Source of the DNA: Phenylobacterium deserti
Lineage (GTDB): Bacteria > Pseudomonadota > Alphaproteobacteria > Caulobacterales > Caulobacteraceae
Assembly: GCA_943332615.1 (NCBI GenBank)
Contig: CALQQB010000004.1
Location: 62,001-126,000 of the forward strand
Direction: 5' to 3'
Length of the DNA stretch: 64,000 bases
Shown here: piece after piece, positions 34,883 through 41,141 of the stretch
How the letters are laid out: each line of letters opens with the position of its first letter
Numbering within the stretch: position 1 is the first letter of the stretch
Position numbers and translations under genes: made by a program
Notes under the pieces: model-generated
What the model saw: only the letters and a program-made list of their open reading frames with translations
What the model was told of the DNA's origin: nothing
The model's database searches: none

Positions 34883-35398
34883 ATGAGCCCCGCGGACGCG
34901 GAAATGGCAGAGAGAGCAGAGACCGGAGGGCGGATCCGCGCGTACACCCAATGGCCGCTCGGCATCGTCATCGCTTCGATGTGGACGGGCTGGGACCTGG
35001 CCGCGAAGGCGTGGCTCGAAGTGCGCCTCCGCGATGCGCCTGACCATCGACTGCCGCTGACGCCAGGGCTCGACCTGCGGCTCGTCTATGACCAGTCCCC
35101 CTGGCCGACCGCGGCGCTGCTGGGTTCGGCCTTGGCTGCGATCCTCCTGCTGGCGTTGCTGTTCAGGATTCGGCGCACGGCGCCCGCCGTCGCCGTGGCG
35201 CTGGGATTCGCTGGCTTCCTGGGCGACCTACTCGATCAACTTCCGGACCGGCAGCTGACCCATTTCATCGCCTTCCGGCCGTTCGGGCTGAACGTCCCAT
35301 GCTTCAATTTTTCCGAGGTCGGCATCGGCGCGCTCGCGCTCTATGCCGCCTGGACGGGGTTTCGGCGATTGCGCGTGGACCTTTCGGCGCGAACCTAG
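34883..35398 (+). CDS. Signal peptidase II-like protein (LspA/PbrC-like), altered active site
   Basis: A 171-residue, four-helix protein of the LspA family, which cleaves prolipoprotein signal peptides. The TGWDLAAKAWLEV start, the AGFLGDLLDQL segment (usual GNLIDR) and NVPCFNFSEVGIGAL (usual FNxAD) can be aligned. The first catalytic Asp is kept, but the second reads Glu, and the conserved Asn and Arg are changed to Asp and Gln. LspA paralogues beside lead/cadmium ATPases occur in pbr clusters. Here the housekeeping enzyme is presumably elsewhere, so this may be a specialised or non-catalytic form. It overlaps the convergent CDF gene by four bases. Confidence 0.75.
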   Translation: MSPADAEMAERAETGGRIRAYTQWPLGIVIASMWTGWDLAAKAWLEVRLRDAPDHRLPLTPGLDLRLVYDQSPWPTAALLGSALAAILLLALLFRIRRTAPAVAVALGFAGFLGDLLDQLPDRQLTHFIAFRPFGLNVPCFNFSEVGIGALALYAAWTGFRRLRVDLSART

Positions 35399-36378
35399 AC
35401 TCGTTCGTCCGACACGAGCGCGCAAGGCGGCCCGTCGCCGGTCTCGAACTGCAGGGTAGCGTGGTTGATCCTGAACTTCGTCTTCAACTGGCGGGCGATC
35501 TCGACCGTGAAGGCGTCGTCCACGGTCGCGTCGGCGCGGACCAAGTGAGCGGTGAGCGCCGTCTCCGTGGTGCTCAACGGCCAGATGTGCAGGTCATGGA
35601 CGGAGGTCACGCCGGGCAGGCCCGACAGGTGCGCGTGGACGTCGTCTCGGTCCACATGGTCGGGCACCGCGTCGATCGCCATCCCCGCGGAGTCCTTCAG
35701 GAGACCCCAGGTGCCAAGGGCGATCACCGCCACGATGGCGAGGCTGACGACGGGGTCGAGCCAGAGCCACCCTGTGTAGATGATCGCCAGACCGGCCAGC
35801 ACCACGCCGGCCGAGACGCCGGCGTCCGCCGCCATGTGAAGGAAGGCGCCGCGGATGTTGATGTCGCCCTTGCGCCCGCGCATGAAGAGCATCGCCGTCG
35901 CGGCGTTGATGACGATGCCGATGGCGGCGACGATCATCACCGTTCCGCCCTGCACCGGTGTGGGCGTCTCGAAGCGCCGGATGGCCTCCCAGGCGATGGC
36001 CCCGATGGCGAGCAGCAGCAGGACAGCGTTCCCCAGCGCGGCCAGGATCGACGCGCGGCCGAAGCCATAGGTGCGCTTCGCGGTGGGCTTGCGCCGTCCT
36101 AGCCACGTCGCCCCCCACGCCAAAACGAGGCCGGCGACGTCGCTGAGGTTATGTCCCGCGTCGGCAAGCAGCGCGAGCGAGTTGGCGGCGATCCCGTAGA
36201 CCGCCTCGATGACCACGAAGACGATGTTCAGGCCGATACCGATGGCGAAGGCGCGGTCGAAACTCGCTGGCGCATGGGCGTGTCCGTGGCCGCCGCCATG
36301 GCTGTGGCCGTGGTCATGGCCATCGCCCTTGGCGTGGTCATGGGCGGCATGATCGTGTTCGGCGCTGTGTCCAGCCAT
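35395..36378 (-). CDS. czcD: Cation diffusion facilitator (CzcD/ZitB-like)
   Basis: A 327-residue six-helix Zn/Cd/Co proton antiporter of the inner membrane. The N-terminus is His-rich (HSAEHDHAAHDHAKGDGHDH). The transport-site motifs are LADAGHNLSDVAG in TM2 and HMAADAGVSAG in TM5, each with the required His and Asp. The C-terminal cytoplasmic domain has VHDLHIWPLSTTETALTAHL. Operator B lies 24 bases upstream of the start, so it has its own metal-induced promoter even though it also closes the long minus-strand gene train. Confidence 0.92.
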   Translation of the reverse strand: MAGHSAEHDHAAHDHAKGDGHDHGHSHGGGHGHAHAPASFDRAFAIGIGLNIVFVVIEAVYGIAANSLALLADAGHNLSDVAGLVLAWGATWLGRRKPTAKRTYGFGRASILAALGNAVLLLLAIGAIAWEAIRRFETPTPVQGGTVMIVAAIGIVINAATAMLFMRGRKGDINIRGAFLHMAADAGVSAGVVLAGLAIIYTGWLWLDPVVSLAIVAVIALGTWGLLKDSAGMAIDAVPDHVDRDDVHAHLSGLPGVTSVHDLHIWPLSTTETALTAHLVRADATVDDAFTVEIARQLKTKFRINHATLQFETGDGPPCALVSDERV

Positions 36379-36401
36379 GGTGGGCTCCGCGGTTCTCGGC
36401 G

Positions 36402-36433
36402 AGGATCGGTCCTCTAGCCGCTAGAGGAGCAAG
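36402..36433 (-). promoter_or_regulatory. MerR-type operator/promoter B (CDF gene)
   Basis: On the minus strand, CTTGCTCCTCTAG is followed by CGGCTAGAGG, forming the palindrome CCTCTAG-CCG-CTAGAGG when read on the plus strand (36411-36427). The -35 TTGCTC (36432-36427) and GATCCT (36407-36402) are 19 bases apart. The CDF start codon is 24 bases further on, the same distance as at site A. Confidence 0.72.
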
Positions 36434-36436
36434 CGC

Positions 36437-37177
36437 TTAATTCGCCATCGCCGGGGCGGGTTGCACGGCCAGAGGCGCGGTCGCGGTGGACGGGGTCTCC
36501 ATGAGGTCGGCCATGAGCAGCAGCAGCAGGAAGCCCACGAAGAACATTGCCGTGATCCAGGGCCTGTCCGGGACCTCATGGGCCTCGACCAGCAGCTCCT
36601 CCGTGACCAGGTAGAGCAGCGCGACAAGCCCAAAGGCCAGGAAGCCGGTCACCACGGCCGGTGGCAGGGTGGCGATCGGGGCGCTGAGCAGCGCCCCGAA
36701 GGGCAGCAGCAACGCCAGCAGCGCCGTCACCCCGACCGTGCGCGCCCAACTCCCGGTCTTGAGCCCCACCGCAATCGTCAGACCCAGGAACAGGATCTCG
36801 ATCGTCAGCGCGATGGTCAGGAGAAGCCCCTGGGTTTGTCCAGCCACGAACGCCAGCCCCAGGACCAGGCCGTCGATGAAGATATCGACGCCGATGGTCA
36901 CCAGGAGGCCGACGGGGCCGGACGCGCGCGCTTCCAGCGTCTGGATCAGGAGCATGACGGCGATGCCGGCGCCGCCGCCGATCATCACCGGCCAGACCGC
37001 GCCGGCATGCTTCAGGTCGGGCAGGATTTCACCGGCCGCGGCGGCGAAGACCACGCCGGCTGCGAAGTGCTGGATCGCGCTTACCAGTTGCGGGCCAGGC
37101 CGTCGCCAGGCGGTGGCGCCGGCGCCGACGATGGCGGCCAGGACCGGCGGCAGGGTGAAGAGCAGGATCTGCATCAT
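36437..37177 (-). CDS. ZIP family metal transporter
   Basis: A 246-residue membrane protein with about eight helices, of the ZIP/GufA type, which move Zn or other divalent cations toward the cytoplasm. TM4/TM5-type motifs are seen: IQHFAAGVVFAAAAGEILPD near residue 40, IGVDIFIDGLVLGLAF at mid-length and VTEELLVEAHE near residue 215. The ATG pair at 37177/37174 starts the first helix; the extension to 37249 is not typical. An importer in a resistance cluster is odd, but ZIP proteins are recorded in such islands and may give broad metal intake or work in reverse. It ends four bases before operator B. Confidence 0.82.
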   Translation of the reverse strand: MMQILLFTLPPVLAAIVGAGATAWRRPGPQLVSAIQHFAAGVVFAAAAGEILPDLKHAGAVWPVMIGGGAGIAVMLLIQTLEARASGPVGLLVTIGVDIFIDGLVLGLAFVAGQTQGLLLTIALTIEILFLGLTIAVGLKTGSWARTVGVTALLALLLPFGALLSAPIATLPPAVVTGFLAFGLVALLYLVTEELLVEAHEVPDRPWITAMFFVGFLLLLLMADLMETPSTATAPLAVQPAPAMAN

Positions 37178-37261
37178 CCCTGAGCGCTGCGCACCGTGGC
37201 GGGTTCCCCACCGGCGGTCGGATGGCTGGCGCGCCAGGTGTGCAGACACATGGCCACGCGC

Positions 37262-37618
37262 CTAGCTCCGCGGGATGGCCGCCGCCGCATGGCCCCCGTA
37301 CCGGATCACTTCGACCTTTTCCAAGGTCACGAGACCCACCTCGTGGACATCGCCGAGGCTGGCGACGAACTCCCGCAGCCGAGTCTCCTCATCGACGATT
37401 TCGATGACGACCGGCAGGTTGTCGTTCAGGCTGAAGGCCCGGCGCTGGTGAAGGTGGGCCGACTCGCCGAAGCCTTGGATGGCGCGCAGCACCGTGGCGC
37501 CGGCGAGGCGCGCCTCCCGCGCATGCCTCACGATGTCCTCCACCAGCGAGCGGTCGCCGATGAGCGCGTTCTCGTCGGTGTAGATGCGGAGCAGGACAGC
37601 TGATCCTGAGGCTTCCAT
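37262..37618 (-). CDS. DUF190 protein (second of two in the island)
   Basis: A 118-residue protein of the DUF190 family, PII-like in fold by family knowledge. It has AVLLRIYTDENALIGDRSLV, then GATVLRAIQGFGES, LPVVIEIVDEETRL and the C-terminal VEVIRYGGH. It is close to the protein at 43698. DUF190 proteins often lie beside transporters or CrcB, suggesting a regulatory subunit that senses a nucleotide or ion; this is inferred. It is 84 bases ahead of the ZIP gene on the same strand. Confidence 0.83.
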   Translation of the reverse strand: MEASGSAVLLRIYTDENALIGDRSLVEDIVRHAREARLAGATVLRAIQGFGESAHLHQRRAFSLNDNLPVVIEIVDEETRLREFVASLGDVHEVGLVTLEKVEVIRYGGHAAAAIPRS

Positions 37619-37759
37619 GAGGTTTTCCTTCCCGTGCGCGCTCTTGCGGCGCGCGCGTCCCTTTGGGGACAGTGACATCATCGATCACGTCACGACAGCG
37701 TCGCGTTGCCACGTGAGGCTGGGTCGCAGGCTTGGTCGCCGGAGCCACCATCCCCTGCC

Positions 37760-38242
37760 CTACCTGACCTTTCGCGCCGCCCGGCGGCTGTGGCGGTTTC
37801 CCGCGCCGACGGGAGGCTCTCGCACGGTCTTTCCGGCCAGCGCCTCGCCCAGCGCGAGATAGTACGGTGCGAGCCGTTCGATCTTCAGGCGATCGCGGAA
37901 CGCCCACTTCGCTGCGAACCCGGCGAACGCGATGCCGTGCCTCACCCGGACCCCCTTCGCAGTGGGCTGCAGATGAAACCATCGTCGGGCGCTGAACCCG
38001 GCCCACCCGGAACCGTACTCAAAGACCTTGCCGGGCTCGAACCGGGTGATGCGCGCGCTCGATGTCTGGGTCTTGCCGCCGGCGCCCCACCGCGTGGTCA
38101 CGCGGATCTTCGAACCCGCCGCGGCGACGCCGGTGATCGTCTGGTAGGGGTTCCATTCCGGATACGCATCGAAGGCCGTCAGCCGGCGCCAGACGACATC
38201 CTCCGGCTGCGCGATCTCGATCTCCGTCGCGTATTCGATCAC
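37760..38242 (-). CDS. SRPBCC family protein
   Basis: A 160-residue START/Bet v1-fold protein. The N-terminal strand EYATEIEIAQPEDVVWRRLT and then DAYPEWNPYQTITGVAA are typical of the polyketide cyclase-like SRPBCC group, which bind hydrophobic ligands in a deep pocket. The last ~30 residues are Arg-rich. It lies 37 bases after the CusF-like gene in the minus-strand train. No metal ligands are obvious, and its role in the island is unknown. Confidence 0.82.
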   Translation of the reverse strand: MIEYATEIEIAQPEDVVWRRLTAFDAYPEWNPYQTITGVAAAGSKIRVTTRWGAGGKTQTSSARITRFEPGKVFEYGSGWAGFSARRWFHLQPTAKGVRVRHGIAFAGFAAKWAFRDRLKIERLAPYYLALGEALAGKTVREPPVGAGNRHSRRAARKVR

Positions 38243-38279
38243 CTGGCCAAACTCCCACTATGGCGATGACGCCACGCGT

Positions 38280-38795
38280 TCAACGGCGCGGGCGCGTAAC
38301 GACAGCGCCCGCCAGGTCTGCCGCCTCGCGGGCCGCCACCGGATCTGGCGGCTTCGCCGCCGCCGGCGCGGGAGGCGCCGGTGGCGTCATCGGCCCAAGC
38401 TCGGAGATCTGCTGGCTCTCCAGCCGGAAGCGCACCCGCTCTCCGATCCCTCGGCCTTCCAGCAGGGATGCCCGTCCGACCGCGAATGGCATCGTGCCGG
38501 CCGGCCAGCCCAAGGCCTCTATGGCGTCGTAGGCGATCGTGACCCGGCCGGCTGCGGCGTCGATGGCGCGGATGACGCCGACGCCCATGACGTTCGTGGT
38601 CGGCTCCGGCCGGCGGGCCGGCGGCGGAACGGCGCGTGTCCTCGTCGGCCCGCGCGATGGTCCGCGTCCGCCCTGTGATCGACTGGTCCCGCCGTTTCGA
38701 CCGTATTGCGCCATGGCCGGCTCCGCTAGCGCGATCGCCAGTCCGAACAGCGCAGCCGTCCAGGCGAGGCGACGTCGTTCCACGATGCGGATCAA
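38280..38795 (-). CDS. Periplasmic CusF-like protein
   Basis: A 171-residue exported protein. The signal peptide (LAWTAALFGLAIALAEPAMA) is followed by a Gly/Arg/Pro-rich linker (~35-65) and a CusF-type OB domain, VGVIRAIDAAAGRVTIAY, then LGWPAGTMPFAVG. CusF binds Cu(I)/Ag(I) through a His, a Trp and two Met. Here the WPAMTM motif reads WPAGTM, so one Met ligand is lost and binding may be weak or for another metal. The start is taken as TTG at 38795, overlapping the previous stop (TTGA); GTG at 38783 is possible. The C-terminus is Pro/Ala-rich. Confidence 0.72.
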   Translation of the reverse strand: MIRIVERRRLAWTAALFGLAIALAEPAMAQYGRNGGTSRSQGGRGPSRGPTRTRAVPPPARRPEPTTNVMGVGVIRAIDAAAGRVTIAYDAIEALGWPAGTMPFAVGRASLLEGRGIGERVRFRLESQQISELGPMTPPAPPAPAAAKPPDPVAAREAADLAGAVVTRPRR

Positions 38796-39217
38796 TGCCG
38801 GTGTCCGCCGCCGCGATGGCCGCCGTGACCGTGGCCGCCGCCGAAGTAGCTGAAGCCGAAGCCGCCGTAGTACGGTCCACCGTAATACCCGCCGCGATAG
38901 AAGGGGTCGGGATAGTAGCGGCTGGCGGCATAGGCCCCGGACCGTGTCACTCCGACGATGCAGACCGGAGGCTCGCTTGCCGGCGGCGATACGGCCGCGG
39001 CGGGCGGGGCGGTGGCGGGAGCGTCTGTCGTTGCGCCGCCCACGCCCGGCGACGCGGCCACCGGTCCGCCGGTGCGGATCGCGCCGGGGGTGTCGCACGG
39101 AACGATGAGATAGGTGTAGCGCGGCTGAGCCTGGGGCTGGTTGAGGCTCGCGCAACCGCCGAGCGCGGCGGCTCCCGCCAGCACGCCGATGAGTCCGATC
39201 TGCTGAAGTGTCATCAT
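38792..39217 (-). CDS. Lipoprotein with Gly-His-Tyr-rich C-terminus
   Basis: A 141-residue lipoprotein. The signal peptide ends in the lipobox LGGC at about residue 22. The mature part has two further cysteines (VPCDTPGA; PPVCIVG) and a Pro/Ala-rich middle. It ends in a tail of Gly, Tyr and His (GGYYGGPYYGGFGFSYFGGG, then repeated GHG and HRH), which could bind metal ions at the outer membrane. AGGAG lies seven bases before the ATG at 39217. The gene is 89 bases after the BamE-like gene and overlaps the CusF-like start. Confidence 0.68.
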   Translation of the reverse strand: MMTLQQIGLIGVLAGAAALGGCASLNQPQAQPRYTYLIVPCDTPGAIRTGGPVAASPGVGGATTDAPATAPPAAAVSPPASEPPVCIVGVTRSGAYAASRYYPDPFYRGGYYGGPYYGGFGFSYFGGGHGHGGHRGGGHRH

Positions 39218-39306
39218 GGTCATGCTCCTATGGGCTTGATCGGCCGTGAGATTGGGCCTTGCCGCGAGGTCCGGCTGGAAGGCGTGCGTCGACCGCAGAG
39301 ACGGGC

Positions 39307-39816
39307 TCATCGCCGGCGGTCCCCGGGCCGGTTTCCGGGAACGCCCTGATCCTGCTGCGGCAGCAGTCCGCCACGTCCCACGCTGCCGAGCAGTTGCTCG
39401 AGGACCGTCATTTCGCGGCCGCGGGTCGGCGTCTCGCGTGTGCTGAAGGCGATCTGCTTGCCGTCGCCGAGGTCGAAGCTCTGCACGCTGCTGACCAGTT
39501 CGGTCTCCTTGTCGAAGGTGACGGCGACGACGTCGCGCTTGACCACCTGCGGGCGGCGGAAAGCCACCCGTTGCTTCAGCTGGCTGATGTAGAACCAGAC
39601 GTTTGGGTCGAAGGTGGAGACCACGGAGGGCGAGCCGAGCTTGGCGCGGGTCGTCGATTTCGTGTCGGTCCCCGCCACCAGGTCGGTGGGCTTGGAATCG
39701 ATCGCCTGGAAGCCGGAATAGGCGCTGATCGGCGTGCAGGCGCCGAGGGTGAGGCTTCCCACGCAGAGGCTCGCGAGCACGGACCAGCTGGCGGGGTGGG
39801 TCATAATTTTAGGCAT
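39307..39816 (-). CDS. BamE (SmpA/OmlA)-like outer-membrane assembly lipoprotein
   Basis: A 169-residue lipoprotein. The lipobox LGAC lies at about residue 24, followed by a SmpA/OmlA domain: LGSPSVVSTFDPNVWFYISQ, then VVAVTFDKETELVSSVQSFD and the alphaproteobacterial ending ETPTRGREMTVLEQLLG. BamE supports the BAM machine that inserts outer-membrane beta-barrels. The house copy is normally elsewhere on the chromosome, so this is probably a paralogue carried by the metal island. The ATG at 39816 precedes the signal peptide. The reading continues a few Gln/Pro/Arg residues past the usual end. Confidence 0.78.
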   Translation of the reverse strand: MPKIMTHPASWSVLASLCVGSLTLGACTPISAYSGFQAIDSKPTDLVAGTDTKSTTRAKLGSPSVVSTFDPNVWFYISQLKQRVAFRRPQVVKRDVVAVTFDKETELVSSVQSFDLGDGKQIAFSTRETPTRGREMTVLEQLLGSVGRGGLLPQQDQGVPGNRPGDRRR

Positions 39817-39878
39817 GAAGGAATCCTTCCGATGCGCCGGAGCGGCGCCGACTGGCGACGGAGGCACGGGTCGGGGCG

Positions 39879-40310
39879 TCACGGGGCCGCACCGCAAGCC
39901 GTCTGGAACCGCACCGCGCAGACCCGCACGCGTTCAGCTGGGCCGATCGTCCAGTCGGTCGCCACGTCGTAGTAGGCGCAGGGCTGTCCGCGGTAGGTGA
40001 GGTTGGGCAAGGTCTGCGCCGCCGAGGCCACGACCCCGCCCGCCGCGCCTAGCCGCTCGACCCGGATCTGGTTCCAGACCTGGGCCGTCGAACCGCGACA
40101 GATCAATCCGTGGAACCGCGTCCCGGTCGTGGTCTTGATCGCCACCGGCCGCTGAAGCTTGACGCCGCGCGACGCCGTGACGTCCGTGGCGACGTCCAGC
40201 AAGGGCGCACCGCCGTAGGCGGCGCAGCCCGCCATCGCGGCCATCAGCAGGACGCCCAGCGCGCGCAGCGGGACCGGGATAAGCGACCGTCGGTTCAGGG
40301 GCTTCAGCAT
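39879..40310 (-). CDS. Hypothetical lipoprotein
   Basis: A 143-residue protein with a signal peptide and lipobox MAGC at about residue 29. The mature domain of ~110 residues is probably beta-rich (VAIKTTTGTRFHGLICRGST; VWNQIRVERLG) and has three more cysteines, in LICRG, QPCAYY and TACGAAP. I do not recognise a family. It follows the small membrane protein by eight bases and precedes the BamE-like gene by 62, so it belongs to the same envelope module. Confidence 0.65.
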   Translation of the reverse strand: MLKPLNRRSLIPVPLRALGVLLMAAMAGCAAYGGAPLLDVATDVTASRGVKLQRPVAIKTTTGTRFHGLICRGSTAQVWNQIRVERLGAAGGVVASAAQTLPNLTYRGQPCAYYDVATDWTIGPAERVRVCAVRFQTACGAAP

Positions 40311-40318
40311 CCGGAAAT

Positions 40319-40432
40319 TCAGACTCCCATCAAGAGCAAGGTGAGGACGACAGCGAAGGCGATGAGCGAGGCGGCCAGCAGCAGCACCGCCCAGCGCGAC
40401 GCGCGGCTTTCGGGCGGTTTCGACTCATCCAT
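40319..40432 (-). CDS. 37-residue single-helix membrane protein
   Basis: A short frame beginning MDESKPPESRASRW and continuing into one uninterrupted hydrophobic helix (AVLLLAASLIAFAVV, then LTLLLMGV), ending in TGA. The polar N-terminus and positive SRASR suggest N-inside insertion in the inner membrane. Its ATG overlaps the last eight bases of the M23 peptidase gene, so it is likely to be translated by coupling. Small membrane proteins of this kind often adjust a transporter or protease; here a partner would be the peptidase or the P1B ATPase. It is below usual gene-finder length limits. Confidence 0.6.
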   Translation of the reverse strand: MDESKPPESRASRWAVLLLAASLIAFAVVLTLLLMGV

Positions 40433-41141
40433 GTCGCGCCTGCGCGGGGGCGCGATGTGCCGCGAGGCCGGTGGACAGTGACGCTGGAAGGGCAGGCAGC
40501 ACGACGAGCGGATCGAGGCGGGCGCCCCGGCGCCCAGTGAATTCGACGTGCACGTGATTGGTCATGCCGGCCGGGTAACGGACGCCCAGGTCCTGCGCTT
40601 GGCCGATCATATCGCCGGCTTCGATCAGCGCCCCGGGCCGCACGAGCGGCCGCAGGTAGAGCACCCGCGCAGTGTAACGCGTGACAGGATTGACGATCTC
40701 AACATATCGCAGCGAATCCGAGCCGCCGTAGGCGGCGCCGATCCGCGTCACCACGCCGGCGATCGGCGCTCGAATGGCCTCGCCAGGCGCCGCCACCAGG
40801 TCGACGCCGTGGTGGGCGCGCCGTCCGCCGTCGCGCGCCGCCCCGAAGGCGCCCGACCCGTAGGCGTCGACGCCACGGACGCCCCGGTCGGCGGGCAGCG
40901 CCACGTCGAGCCGTCCGTCCCCGTCGAGATCGATCCCGGGCAGGGGCCGCTGACCATTCGCCGGTGCGGCGTCGGCCGCCGCGGCGAGGCGAGGCGCCGG
41001 CATGCCACGCTCCGTGGCGGCCCCGGCCCAGACGCCGCCGCCGAATCCCGCCAGCACGGCGATCGACAGGCCCAGGCGCCCGACCTTCGACGCCGGAAAA
41101 CGGATGGCCCGAAGCCAAGTCTGGAGGTGTGGCGGCCTCAC
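40425..41141 (-). CDS. M23 family peptidase-like protein with a calcium-loop motif
   Basis: A 238-residue exported or membrane-anchored LytM/M23 protein. A hydrophobic helix lies at ~21-42. The segment GIDLDGDGRLDVALP (~69-83) looks like a D-x-D-G-D-G calcium loop. The M23 domain follows, with the zinc ligands His110 and Asp114 (HHGVDL) and His196-Val-His198 (NHVHVEF). The usual Y-x-H-L histidine reads LYLRP, so catalysis may be lost, as in regulatory LytM proteins. The start overlaps the P1B ATPase stop (ATGA), an unusual coupling of a wall enzyme to a metal pump. Confidence 0.8.
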   Translation of the reverse strand: MRPPHLQTWLRAIRFPASKVGRLGLSIAVLAGFGGGVWAGAATERGMPAPRLAAAADAAPANGQRPLPGIDLDGDGRLDVALPADRGVRGVDAYGSGAFGAARDGGRRAHHGVDLVAAPGEAIRAPIAGVVTRIGAAYGGSDSLRYVEIVNPVTRYTARVLYLRPLVRPGALIEAGDMIGQAQDLGVRYPAGMTNHVHVEFTGRRGARLDPLVVLPALPASLSTGLAAHRAPAQARHG

